Source: Phaeoceros laevis
Lineage: Eukaryota > Anthocerotophyta > Anthocerotopsida > Notothyladales
Direction: 5' to 3'
Length of the DNA stretch: 64,000 nt
NCBI GenBank assembly: GCA_049999765.1
Contig: JBNGIQ010009554.1
Coordinates: forward strand, 1-64,000
The translations under genes were made by a program, and so were the position numbers. The notes under the pieces were generated by a model, which worked only from the letters and a program-made list of their open reading frames with translations, was not told where the DNA came from and did no database searches. Numbering within the stretch: position 1 is the first letter of the stretch; the number at the start of each line of letters is the position of its first letter. Positions 33,955 to 44,114 of this stretch are shown piece by piece.

Positions 33955-35150
33955 CCATGTAGTTGGTTAATTGCCATATGTCAAAATAGACTTCGTACAT
34001 GCTGAATACTTATTCATGAATAAGCATTTTTTTGGCAATATTAAGTTTTGATTTTTAATTTTTTTATTCACATGGGGGCTTGCATGTGTGAGCTTCTAGG
34101 TGAAGCTCAATCCAGAATTTTTTTCCTTTTCGTTGTTGGTAGATCATGCATGCATGATTGCCCAATGACTTTATTTTAGGTAAAACAAAGTTTTTCTCTT
34201 ATAAATGTGCATTTGAGGTCCTTTTGTGCTTGTGCATGTCTTTGTGCCAAGAGTGCATATTCACGCAGACACTTCACGTACAAGTAAAACATCACGTAGT
34301 GAAATACTAGAAAATAGCTTTCACCTTCTAGTTTTGTGGTTGGATAATCACGTTGCGAGCATTGCCAATTCCTTGCTTGTTTTGAGTTGAGGTTTAAATA
34401 TTTTGTACTCGGTAGAAAAAGCAGGTGCAACACGACACCAGGGCTCTGGGGGATAAACGTTCATTATCACTACCTCGACAACGCTCTAACGCCGCCAATG
34501 GCAACATCAAAATTCTCAATGAGTGGGGATTTCTTTCTAGCTTACTCATTTTCATTTTGCTTAGCACAGTTGGCATGGAGATCATTTAGTTCTAGCTTTT
34601 CATGTTACTTGGTACACAGTCCTAACTGCAACAGCACGTACCTGTCAGGAACTGATCATGACTTGGGCCTGCTGGGTTGGGTTGGGTTGGGTTGTGAGCA
34701 TGTTGAGGTGCTTAATTAAATCTATGTACACTTGCTTTCCTTGATTTGAGTTTGCCATCTACGCAATGTGTGGGCTTGTGGATTTCCAAGCTTGGGCAAT
34801 CCCAGTTTCTGCATGATCTCTTGCATCAAAGATGCAACGTACCACGACAACATGTTAGGTCTTTCGACCACAACTCCTGACTCTTCAGAGCACTACTTAA
34901 TGATTACCAATGGTCGTATAAACTTCATGAGCAAGCTTTAAGTGAAAACCAAGTAGAGAATGTAGGAGACAAAGTGCCCGAAAAAGTAAGAGTTTACTTT
35001 TACATTTAATGTGGAAGATAGAGTTTTGTGAAGCTCAATAATTCAACAATGATATACAGTCAATCTGTAATGGGTATGCAAACAATTTCTCATATCATAT
35101 TCTAAAGTTGCATTAACTTTGTGGTGCTACTAGTTGTTGTGAGCTTGAGC
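33955..35150. other. AT-rich intergenic
   Basis: No gene seen. It contains a short (GGGTT)n run (34674-34693), which is not the plant telomere repeat TTTAGGG. Confidence 0.5.
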
Positions 35151-35489
35151 ATGGCCATCTCAATCTTTATTATGTTATTACTAATAGTGTGTAGCAGTTC
35201 AGTGGCCCCTACTGAGGTAAGCATAAATCATGTAGTAAATACAAGTCAGACAAAAGATTACGACTTCAAATATTCACCTGAGTTAAAGGGAAACCAAGGC
35301 TTGCAGCTGAAATTGGCTGTCTGTGGTGGACCATGCGATTTCTCATATTTATACGTTACAATAACAATGGATGCATACAAATCTATGATATATGAATTAG
35401 GGTTAAAGTACATAAACTCAATAGTAATATTTAGATATGTGTGGGTCCTTTCATGGGCTGGGCCAGGGCAATCAGGCAATTGCAATTAG
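35151..35489 (+). CDS. Short secreted-protein frame, partial copy of the neprosin 5' end
   Basis: A 112-codon frame that opens with a signal peptide (MAISIFIMLLLIVCSSS). The 30 nt before the ATG (TTTGTGGTGCTA...) and the hydrophobic start resemble the neprosin gene at 32025, and the codon GAG at about 35216 is followed by GTAAGCAT, like the exon-1 donor there. The best reading is a duplicated first exon of a neprosin-like gene whose later exons are gone; alternatively it is a small secreted Cys-poor peptide of 112 residues with a second hydrophobic stretch. Confidence 0.35.
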   Translation: MAISIFIMLLLIVCSSSVAPTEVSINHVVNTSQTKDYDFKYSPELKGNQGLQLKLAVCGGPCDFSYLYVTITMDAYKSMIYELGLKYINSIVIFRYVWVLSWAGPGQSGNCN

Positions 35490-35637
35490 CGGAAAGTCCA
35501 TACTAATATTACGGACCACTTTACCATATTGACTAACCGTAGGGCTATCTGTTGTGATTTGATCATGTTAGCCTTATATAGAAAAAAAAAAGACTTAGCT
35601 GTTTAAACAATTTTGATGAAGAACTTGATATGAGCTC

Positions 35638-36812
35638 CTATTGGGCACTGCAAGCTCTCTTTTGAGTTGGTGGTATGTCTTCAAGGCACATCCAAAATTC
35701 CTCAATGGGTGTATGGTTATCCAATTCAAGGAATTCTTTAACATCAATCTCCTGTTTAGCCAAAGCTAATTCTTGGGCGGGTTTTGACTTGGACTTCGTC
35801 AATTTTTTTTTCTTGGATTGTTGTGGATTTTCTGTGGGCTTCGATAAAATCGCTCCTCCGTCACGCATCCTTTCAATCAGGCAAGGAGCTTTGTGTACAA
35901 CATAACTCGGACATGGATTTTTGTACATTTTATAATTCACCCGTAACAAAGGGTTACCCATAGGTGATTGGCATGTTAAAATAATATTCCCTCTTGCAAA
36001 AGCTTTTGTGAATGCAAGACCTGGTGTTTTGCTCATTTGCAATTGTGCTTGAGCTAATATGTTAGGCATAAGCTTATCCACTTGCTCACCCAATTCCCTC
36101 GTTTGAAACTTGTAAGGGATAATTATTCGCCAACGAATGTTTTCTATAATGTAAAATTCAATCTATAATAACGATTGGATTAGCTAGTTATTAGCTAGTT
36201 TATATTAACGTAACTTCTATAGGCAGAATATCAGTACCTTGCTCTGACATGTTGAGGTGCATGCTTGCCTTCAAGATGGAGCACTCACTTATGAAGTTAG
36301 GTTTTTTTATTATAATTAAGTGAGTATAAGCATTATATCTATTATTCACATTCTATAAATATGGGGATGAATTACAAATATAAGTATTGAAGTATTTCAT
36401 ACCTTATGGGATTCAAAATTTCTCTCTCTCCATACCAAAGGATGCTTTGACCATTCACGATCTACAATAGGGGACATTTGACGGCCACTTGCAGGTGGAT
36501 TTAAAAATCTTTGAAGTACAATTAGACCTGCAAGTTAGGTTTCTTTAGTGTATTAGTATTTGGAGCATGTGTTTTTTTGTTATTAATTGTTTTGCAGACA
36601 AGAACTCTAATACCTTTGTAAAGACATGGTGGTGAGAAAATAGGGTCTGGAGTTATTGAAGATTCTAAGGTAGGAGGCTTAGGACTTCTAGTTGAATGCA
36701 TGGAGTTCAACATCTGAAGAGGCTCTCCAAGTTCCTCATCCCATTCAGCATGGATAACCTTCGGGCCATCAATCCATGCTACTTCTTCCCTTTCATCCAC
36801 TATGCCCTCCAT
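35638..36812 (-). CDS. Unrecognised basic protein, three exons
   Basis: Exons 36614-36812, 36403-36527 and 35638-36108 join in consistent phases (795 nt, 264 aa). The start is the first ATG. The N-terminus is acidic (MEGIVDEREEVAWIDG), the middle has a conserved-looking NPPASGRQMSPIVDREW word and QTRELGEQVDKLM, and the C-terminal third has a Lys-rich patch KKKKLTKSKSK that could be a nuclear localisation signal. I recognise no domain. The surrounding sequence is AT-rich, like the neprosin locus. A fourth exon near 36245-36290 is possible. It may be a host orphan gene or derive from a transposon. Confidence 0.45.
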
Positions 36813-37530
36813 TTTAGTTAGGAGGAGTTACCTCCAGAGGTTGGAAAGAATCAAAATTGATTGCAAAATAAAGATAGAAAGAGGATGATTAAAGAATCTG
36901 GCTTCTAGGAGGTTAGAGGCACGAAGCATAATTCACTTTCATTGAATTCCTGGACTCAAACCTAATGAAGACAACTTCTTCATGAATTTTCGAAATGCAA
37001 AACCTATGCACTTTTCATGGCAAAGATCGGAGTATTCCCCTCACTTTTTGTGGCCTCCCTGGACTCAAACTCCCAAATGCCAATCGAACCATATCGATGA
37101 CTCATAGAACAGCCTCTTACCCCTTCCCCTTCCTAAATGTCACTGACTCGTGAAAGAGGATCGCTGGCCCCAGGTAGAGCACTCTTCGCCTTGGTGAGCA
37201 CACTTGTGGTTTCAGCCTTACCCCGTATAGATCGGGAATACACTTGGTCTTCCATGCCAGAATAATATTGGTGCCAGTTCGGCATCGAAGAAGTGGACAT
37301 TCTGCATTGCGTCCACGGGAAGTAGACTTCCAGCACACGGCCACACAACTAGATTACACTACGCATTAGGTGGACTGCTGGGAGGGGGCCACGTGGAGAA
37401 GGTCCTTGGTCATCGCCGGCGATGGAAGGCATTTCCGGCGAGTTTGGGATGACGAACAAATGCGATGGAGTGTACAAGGTATTGTACACTCAGAAAAAAA
37501 TTGTCGCACAAAGAGGAGATGGTAGGTTTC
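36813..37530. other. Intergenic
   Basis: Short minus-strand frames at 37117-37348 overlap in two phases and have no recognisable content. Nothing else was seen. Confidence 0.5.
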
Positions 37531-38262
37531 TCAAAGCCTAGAGAAGCCAATGCCCCTGCTCAAGCCCAAACCGGCACGCAGATCCTGAATTTCCTGCTTG
37601 AACATCTCCTGCTTGAGCAAGTTATACACCACACGATCGTACTTCTTGGCGGCCAGAGGAGTCGCGCGAGCTATGGCTGCCAGGCGGGTGGCAGCTGGGT
37701 CGGGAAGAGCCGCCTCCACAAACCCAGCATCAGCCGCGGCCTGGCCCGAGTACCGCTGCGCGGAGAGCACAGCAGAATGGTAGGTTGCAGCAGGGAGCTT
37801 GCACCGCACCACGGCGTTCATTCCCGGAGGCAACGGCAAATTGTTGTCCACTTCGTTGAGGAAGATGAGGCCCCTGTCCGCGCGCATGAAGCGGTAGTCG
37901 TGAGCCAGCGCAATCATGCATCCTGCAGCCACAGCGTGCCCGCACACAGCAGCAACTGTAGGGATGGGGAAGCACAACAGTCTCTCCAGCAACGTGTGAG
38001 TGAGCAGAATGATCTTCTCGTGCTGCTCCCGGTGAGCCGCGATGTAGGCCAAATCCAGCCCGTTGGAGAAGAAACGGCCATCGTTGCTGGTGATGAGTGC
38101 TGCCGCATCCGGAGCTGCCTCCACCTCGTCCAGGGCAGCAAGCCAGGCAACTATGGTGGCCGGGTTCAGCCGATGCTCGCCTTCTCCAGCCAGCCGCAGC
38201 TCGTAGACGCCATCCCCCAACGCAGTCACCACCGCGAATTTCTGATCCTCTTCGCCTGCCAT
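37531..38262 (-). CDS. ECI: Peroxisomal delta3,delta2-enoyl-CoA isomerase
   Basis: A single-exon 243-residue member of the enoyl-CoA hydratase/isomerase (crotonase) family. It would shift 3-enoyl-CoA double bonds to the trans-2 position so that unsaturated fatty acids can enter beta-oxidation. Evidence: the oxyanion-hole segments GRFFSNGLDL and CGHAVAAGCMIALAHDYRFM, and the FLNEVDNNLPLPPGM word with the Glu expected to be catalytic in isomerases. The length fits plant ECI1-3 (about 240). The C-terminus is Ser-Arg-Leu, a functional variant of the PTS1 peroxisome signal. The ATG at 38262 is chosen because it begins the conserved region and upstream in-frame codons lack an ATG. Confidence 0.85.
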   Translation of the reverse strand: MAGEEDQKFAVVTALGDGVYELRLAGEGEHRLNPATIVAWLAALDEVEAAPDAAALITSNDGRFFSNGLDLAYIAAHREQHEKIILLTHTLLERLLCFPIPTVAAVCGHAVAAGCMIALAHDYRFMRADRGLIFLNEVDNNLPLPPGMNAVVRCKLPAATYHSAVLSAQRYSGQAAADAGFVEAALPDPAATRLAAIARATPLAAKKYDRVVYNLLKQEMFKQEIQDLRAGLGLSRGIGFSRL

Positions 38263-41197
38263 CTTCGTCCTGCTCCGGTCTCCGGAAACTGGCAATCTCG
38301 TTGGTAGTCTACATGTTCCCTTCCTTCCTGCGCTTGTTTCTTCCAAAGGGAGACCTTGGAAATTGAAACCCTAACCCAGAATTAACGTCTGCTTCCGCCT
38401 TTCCCTCGCCGAAATTTCCTACTCTTGTGCTCGTTTCTTCCCGTTGGTGGACCCCGCGGCAGCCACATGTCAAGGCTGTAAAAAGCATACTGTATGGCTT
38501 ACTGTAGCTGGCAAGCACAGCCAGGTCCGGTACATCCTGTTGGTTGTGCCGTTTACACCCGGGCTTCGATTCCGTATACTGCAGTGGTTTCTCCTTCAAG
38601 AAAGTGTGATGCGTGTACACGGTGTACACTGTACACTCTTAGTGTACAGTAGAGTGTTCCAGCTGGGCTCTGCTTCAGGCAGTGACTGAGGCACTGAAAC
38701 GAACAGTTGGGAGAACCGAAGGCATCACAAACAGCTAGCTGGAGCCACAAATTGAAAGGAGCCTCAAAAATCATAGCACGAAACAAGGACAGCTTTCTAC
38801 CACCTTGCACGCTGCCGAGTGCAGTTGATCAGGGCTATGTACATCAGAAAGAACAAAGCACATTGCTGTGTCCAAAAATTCCAGTACTGGTCGCAATTAG
38901 AGTAAAGAAACTTTACAGAATTGGCTCTTCAGAGCCGCCCGCATTCTTAAGGGGGGCTGCAGTTCCTAATTATGCCGGTGCCCCTCAGGGGCATGTAGAG
39001 CTGGAACAAAAAGAAGGGCTTTACAGTTGCTTTACAGTCAGCAATAGATTTTCCAACTGTATGAATAGCTTGATCAGTTGGTGTAGCAGCAAACTGTGGT
39101 CATGCAGCTACAGCTTGTCTCCTCTCACAATTGCAAGATCTATCAGAAGCGTCTGATTGGTGCTTCTTGTCTCATAATAGCACCAAAACAAGGACAGCTT
39201 CCTACCACCTTGCACGCTGCCGAGTGCACTTGAACAGGCCTATGTACACCAGAAACAACAAAGCACATTGCTGTGTCCAAAAATTCCAGTACTGGTTGCA
39301 ATTGGAGCAAATAATCTTTACAAAATTGGCTCTCCAGAGCCGCCCGCATTCGTAAGGGGGGCTGCAGTTCCTAATTATGCCGGTGCCCCTCAGGGGCATG
39401 TAGAGCTGGAACAAAAAGCCTTGCAAGGGCTTTATAGTTGCACGAAAGTCAGCAATAGATCTTCCAACTGGATGACTAGCTTGATCAGTTGGTGTAGCAG
39501 CAGACTGTGGTCACACAGCTGCAGCTTGTCTCCTCTCACAATTGCAAGATCTATCAGAAGCGTCCGATTGGTGCTTCTTGTCCTCTGGTCCTGTCCGGGA
39601 CTGGTTCTGCTGATGAATCGGGGGTAACCACTTGAGTCGCTGCGTCGCAAAAATCTTGCTTCCTCATTGGTAATCACCAGGGCGCACTCAAGGGACGATT
39701 CCGCAGAATTTTTCTCTCGCCAGGAACCGGCTGATTTGCGTCTTCATTTCGCAAAGACGCAAGATCTGCCTGACATCTTGCTCGCAAATGTGTTCCCCGA
39801 GCGCCGCGTCTTGACTCTCTTTTGTAGTAGGATGGATGATTGCACAATTGGTGCTCCGGAGTCCTCCTCAAGCATCGTGGCAACCTTCTGCGTGACAACC
39901 TGCTTGTTGCACCAAACCGGAGACCTGGAAGAGGTGGTGGCCCTCAATGCAACCGTCCTCCGCAGGTCCTAGGTCCTCGCAAGAGCCCTGGAAGAGCCTG
40001 CGCGCTTCAACCGGATGCCCGTGCATCCTTTTGCTGAGCGAAGAGCTGAGGGACACAGGCTCCACTGGCCTCCCCCGCAGCTTCACCTGGGAGCAGGTTC
40101 CGCTGACGTGGGAGGCCCCGTTGAGGAGCCGATGAATTGCGCACCCGCAGTGCTTGTGGTAAGGATGCTGCGAAGCGTTGGAAGAAGCGCAAGCGCTGAG
40201 AAAGGACTGGCATCCTCCTGCTGCTCCAGCACTGGCCGCCATAGCTGCTTGCTCTTCTCACCACACCACAAGGCTTCTTCACTCTGTGCCTGAGCTCCTC
40301 TGCTGTAGCTGCGTGTTGTTGCTAAAGTTCTTCTCCTTCACACTCCTGCGTCGAGTGAGGATGCAGATCTGAGTGCTGGTCTGGGTCGGGAGTGAGAGCA
40401 TATAGAGGTATAGAGGCGGGGGAAATTGGCTGTCTTCGTACGCGCCAGGCCAGCTACTCGCTTCCTGTGCGCTGGGTACTGGCGAAGCTGGTGAATCGCC
40501 GACTCCGGTTGGTGGAGTCAAAGGCTTTCACGGCAGGACCGACGGTGACCGGCGCGTCTGTACGCGACCGACGGACACAACAAACGATCAAGAACTAACC
40601 CGAAGTTAAACTTGGTGTGCCCTCGGGGCCACCAGTGCCTCGGCTCCTGCGTCAGAGACGGATGGTTGCATGAGCACCGGACAAGCAAAGAAGAAAGGAG
40701 GGAGTACATGCAACCATGCGTTAACACCTTCCTGGTGTGGCAAGGAGGGATGAATGTCCTCATGGGAGGTGCTCGCCACACCTGGACGGACGTCCACCTG
40801 TTTTGTCTTCTGCCCGTCCGTTTTTCCCCTCCCTGTTTGTCGCTTGTGGAAAACTCTCTCCGCCGCCCGTTGAGACTTCATTCTGTTTGGAGGCGCGGTT
40901 TGGGAGGTAGCTGTCGCTGCGAGCACGGTTCGTTGATGAGAACGGTGTAGAGGCATAGCATGTGTCGAGTGTGGGACGCAGCTGGGACGGAGGCCTCGAG
41001 GCGACGGTTTTTCTGTTGATTCTCTGGGGTCCTGGTCCCGAGCAAGGGGCGTGCCTCCTTACAATAGGGCAACCAGCAAGTAGTTGACCGGAGATCCTCG
41101 CACCACCTTCGAACTAGGGTAGAGGCGAAATTTCCGGATCTTCTTGCATGGATCCTCTGCTGAGACGTGGCCCTTATGAGGTGGAGATCGTAGGACA
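38263..41197. other. Intergenic with tandem duplication and unresolved frames
   Basis: It holds a 405-bp tandem duplication (separate entry). On the minus strand 39868-40242 begins with ATG and an Ala/Ser-rich stretch like a transit peptide, but the frame does not lead to a recognisable domain and neighbouring frames are equally open, so I do not call a gene. The rest shows nothing I can name. Confidence 0.45.
38781..39590. repeat. Tandem duplication, about 2 x 405 bp
   Basis: The segment beginning AAACAAGGACAGCTT at 38781 recurs at 39186. The copies differ by scattered substitutions and small indels (for example a CTTGCAAGG insertion near 39419). On the minus strand both keep the words LLIDLAIVRGDKL and HSLLLHQLIKL, but the first copy has a stop where the second has Gln. 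Confidence 0.85.
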
Positions 41198-44114
41198 ACC
41201 AACTGAAGCGATGGAGGGTAGTCTTGGTCTGTGTGAACGGTGCTGCCTGTTGGCTCATTGCATCCACCGCATTGCATCCAGCGGTGGTCACCCTGAGGGG
41301 AGGAGTTAGGTTTTGTCACCACCCCCGAGCAAACCACCAGACCTGCAGATGCCTGCATGTTCAGCTGTCATGAACCGGAGGCTTCACAGGAAGGAAGGAG
41401 AGGTGGGATCATCGGTCGGGTGCGCCAACCACGAGCAAATGAGCTGTCACATTGATAAAAGAAGAGTCCAAGGATTGGACAAGGGTTGACCAGCTGCTGC
41501 TGCCTAGGGCTCCTGGCTCGCCGCGGGGGGAGCTGCACATGCCATTACTGTAGTCACACACTCTTGTTGCTGCTTCCAGACGGGCCAACCAGATGAAGGG
41601 AACTTGTGCTGTGGGCCGCCAATTGGTCGGCACCAGCCGGACTCATTCCAGAAACAGGCCACGAACACGTTTGGAGGAATGGTACCGCCGTCTATCAAGC
41701 CTGCGGAGCTCGGTGGAGCTACGATCCTCTGCTCATAGTCTGGGTGGGTGCCTGCATGCCTTGGTTTGTCCATTACATCACCGGGATATAGGGAGAATTG
41801 TTTTTGAAATTTTGATGTGCTCAGTTGCATTCCAGACGAACCAACTGCTGGTGAGGAGTCGCGTGACAGCACTCCTGCCCACTCCGACAGCACTTGGCTT
41901 CACCCTTGGCCCCGTCCTTTGTGGGTTCAGCCTGAGGTCGCAAGATTTCGGGGAGGCCATGACGACTCTACCTGGTACGTGTCTGCAACTCGATCGCTCT
42001 TCTCGCTGGGTTGGACACTGGCCGGAAGAGCAAGCCGGCGGGTATGATACTGGATTCATGTTAGTGCCCTTGGCTTATTGTTTGAAGGGGAGTCCGAGAA
42101 TTGGACTGAATTATGTGAGGCGGGGAAGCTCGATCAGGCTCTTTGGATGTTGGAGCGGAGGGTGCAGCGGGGGTCTTATGTCTCAACAGAAATTTTGTGC
42201 AAGGTCCTGAAGGGGTGCACGGCAAAGAAAGACCTGGTCGGTGGCAGAAGGGTTCATGCCCTTGCTTCAAGCAGTGGATACGAGTCGACGGCATATTTGG
42301 CCAACGACCTTATCCGCATGTATTCATCCCTTGGCTGCTTGCCGGCTGCAACCCAAGTGTTCACTGAACTGCCTGCTCCGGACAACTTTGTGTGGGCTTC
42401 TATCATCTTAGCACATTGTGAGCAGGGACAAGCTGAGCAGGCCTTAGTTCTGTATAAGAAGATGCGGCAGTCAACTGTGAAACCCAACGACTACATCTTT
42501 GTTGCACTCCTTAAAGCTTGTGCCACTGCAGCTGATTTGACATCTGGCAGGCTTCTCCATGCTGATGTGATGAGCAGTCATTATCAGTACAATGTCTTTG
42601 TTGGAAATACCCTAGTGGACATGTATGTCAAATGTGGGAGCTTGGAGGATGCTCGGGCAGTGTTCGACACATTGCCAACCAAAGATGTTGTGACCTGGAA
42701 TGCGATGCTGGCTGGATATGCTCGGCCAAATGCAGGTCATGAAGCCCTCAGTCTCTACCAAAAAATGCAATTGCAAGGAGTGGTGCCTGACAAGGTAACT
42801 TTTGTGTGCATTTTAAGAGCATGTGCCAACATAGGAGCCTTACACAAGGGCCAGGAGATACATTCCCAGGTCCTGGCAAGAGGACTAGAAGGAGATTTGT
42901 TCATTGGAAATACGCTAGTGGACATGTACGCCAAACTTGGGATTTTCGGTAGTGCCTGCTCTGTATTTGAGAGGTTGCCAATCAGAGATGTGGCAACGTG
43001 GAAAGCTCTGATTGCAGGATATTCTCAGCACGGGCTTGGGCATGAAGCCCTTGACCTCTACACTCGCATGCAGCAGGATGGTGTGACTCCAGATAAAGTT
43101 ACTTTACTATCTGCTCTAAAAGCATGTGCCATCACAGGGGACCTCCAGAAGGGGAGGGGCCTTCATTCCCAACTGATTGCAAGGGGTCTGGAAGCGGATG
43201 TATCTGTGGGAAGCACCCTGGTGGACATGTATGCCAAGTGTGGGAGTTTACAGGATGCTAGGACACTCTTTGACAATTTGTCAACCAAGAACGTGGTCAC
43301 GTGGACTGCGATGATTGCAGCATACACTCAGCATGGTCTTGGTCAGGAGGCCATCAACTTGTATGAGTGTATGCAACGTGATGGTATGACGTCACCCAAT
43401 GCAGTTACTTTCACGGCTGCCTTGAAAGCATGTGGTAGCTTGGGTGCTATTCAGAAGGGTAGAGAAATTCATGCCACAATTTTGGAGAGGGGGTTGGAAA
43501 CAGATGTTGGGGTTGGGAGTACGCTGTTGGACATGTACGCCAAATGTGGGAGCCTGGAAGATGCTCGGGTGGTCTTTGACAGCTTAGCAACAAAAAATGT
43601 AGTAACGTGGAGTGCTATGATTGCTGGATATGCCCAGCAAGGTTGTGGTCAGGAAGCTTTGTGCCTCTATGAGGCGATGCAGCAAGCTGGGGTGAACCCA
43701 GACAATGTTACATTCATGTGGGCACTGAAGGCTTGTGCCAGCGTAGGTGCTGTGCAGATGGGAAAGCAGATTCACCTTGAGATTTTGAAGAAAGGTCTTG
43801 AAGCAAATGAATGCATTGGCACAGCCCTGGTGGACATGTATGCAAAGTGTGGGAACCTTGAGGCTGCTAGCATAATTTTTGATAAGTTGTTGGCAAGAAG
43901 TGTGGTGACTTGGACTGCCATGATTGCAGGATATGCAAAGCATGGGAATGCTGTAGAAGCACTTGACCTGTATGAGAGAATGCAAACGGATGGCTTGCTG
44001 CCAGCTGATGAGGTAACTTTCGTGTGCATTCTCAAGGCGTGCGCAAGCACAGGGTCCATGCAAAAAGGCAAGCAAATTCATTCTCAAATTCTTGGCAAGG
44101 GATTAGAAAACAAT
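41198..44114 (+). repeat. Inverted segmental duplication partner of 19312-21870
   Basis: This stretch matches the reverse complement of 19312 to about 21870 almost base for base, from a leader region (ACGGTGCTGCCTGTTGGCTC) to the word GGATTAGAAAACAAT. About 360 bp, 41465-41828, are present only here. Confidence 0.85.

Noticed and set aside
34674-34693. (GGGTT)n run as interstitial telomere
   Set aside because: The unit is not TTTAGGG and only four copies exist.
37465-38307. 280-codon plus-strand frame
   Set aside because: Shadow on the opposite strand of the enoyl-CoA isomerase.
39868-40242. 124-codon minus-strand frame starting with a transit-peptide-like stretch
   Set aside because: Neighbouring frames are equally open and no domain or continuing exon was found.
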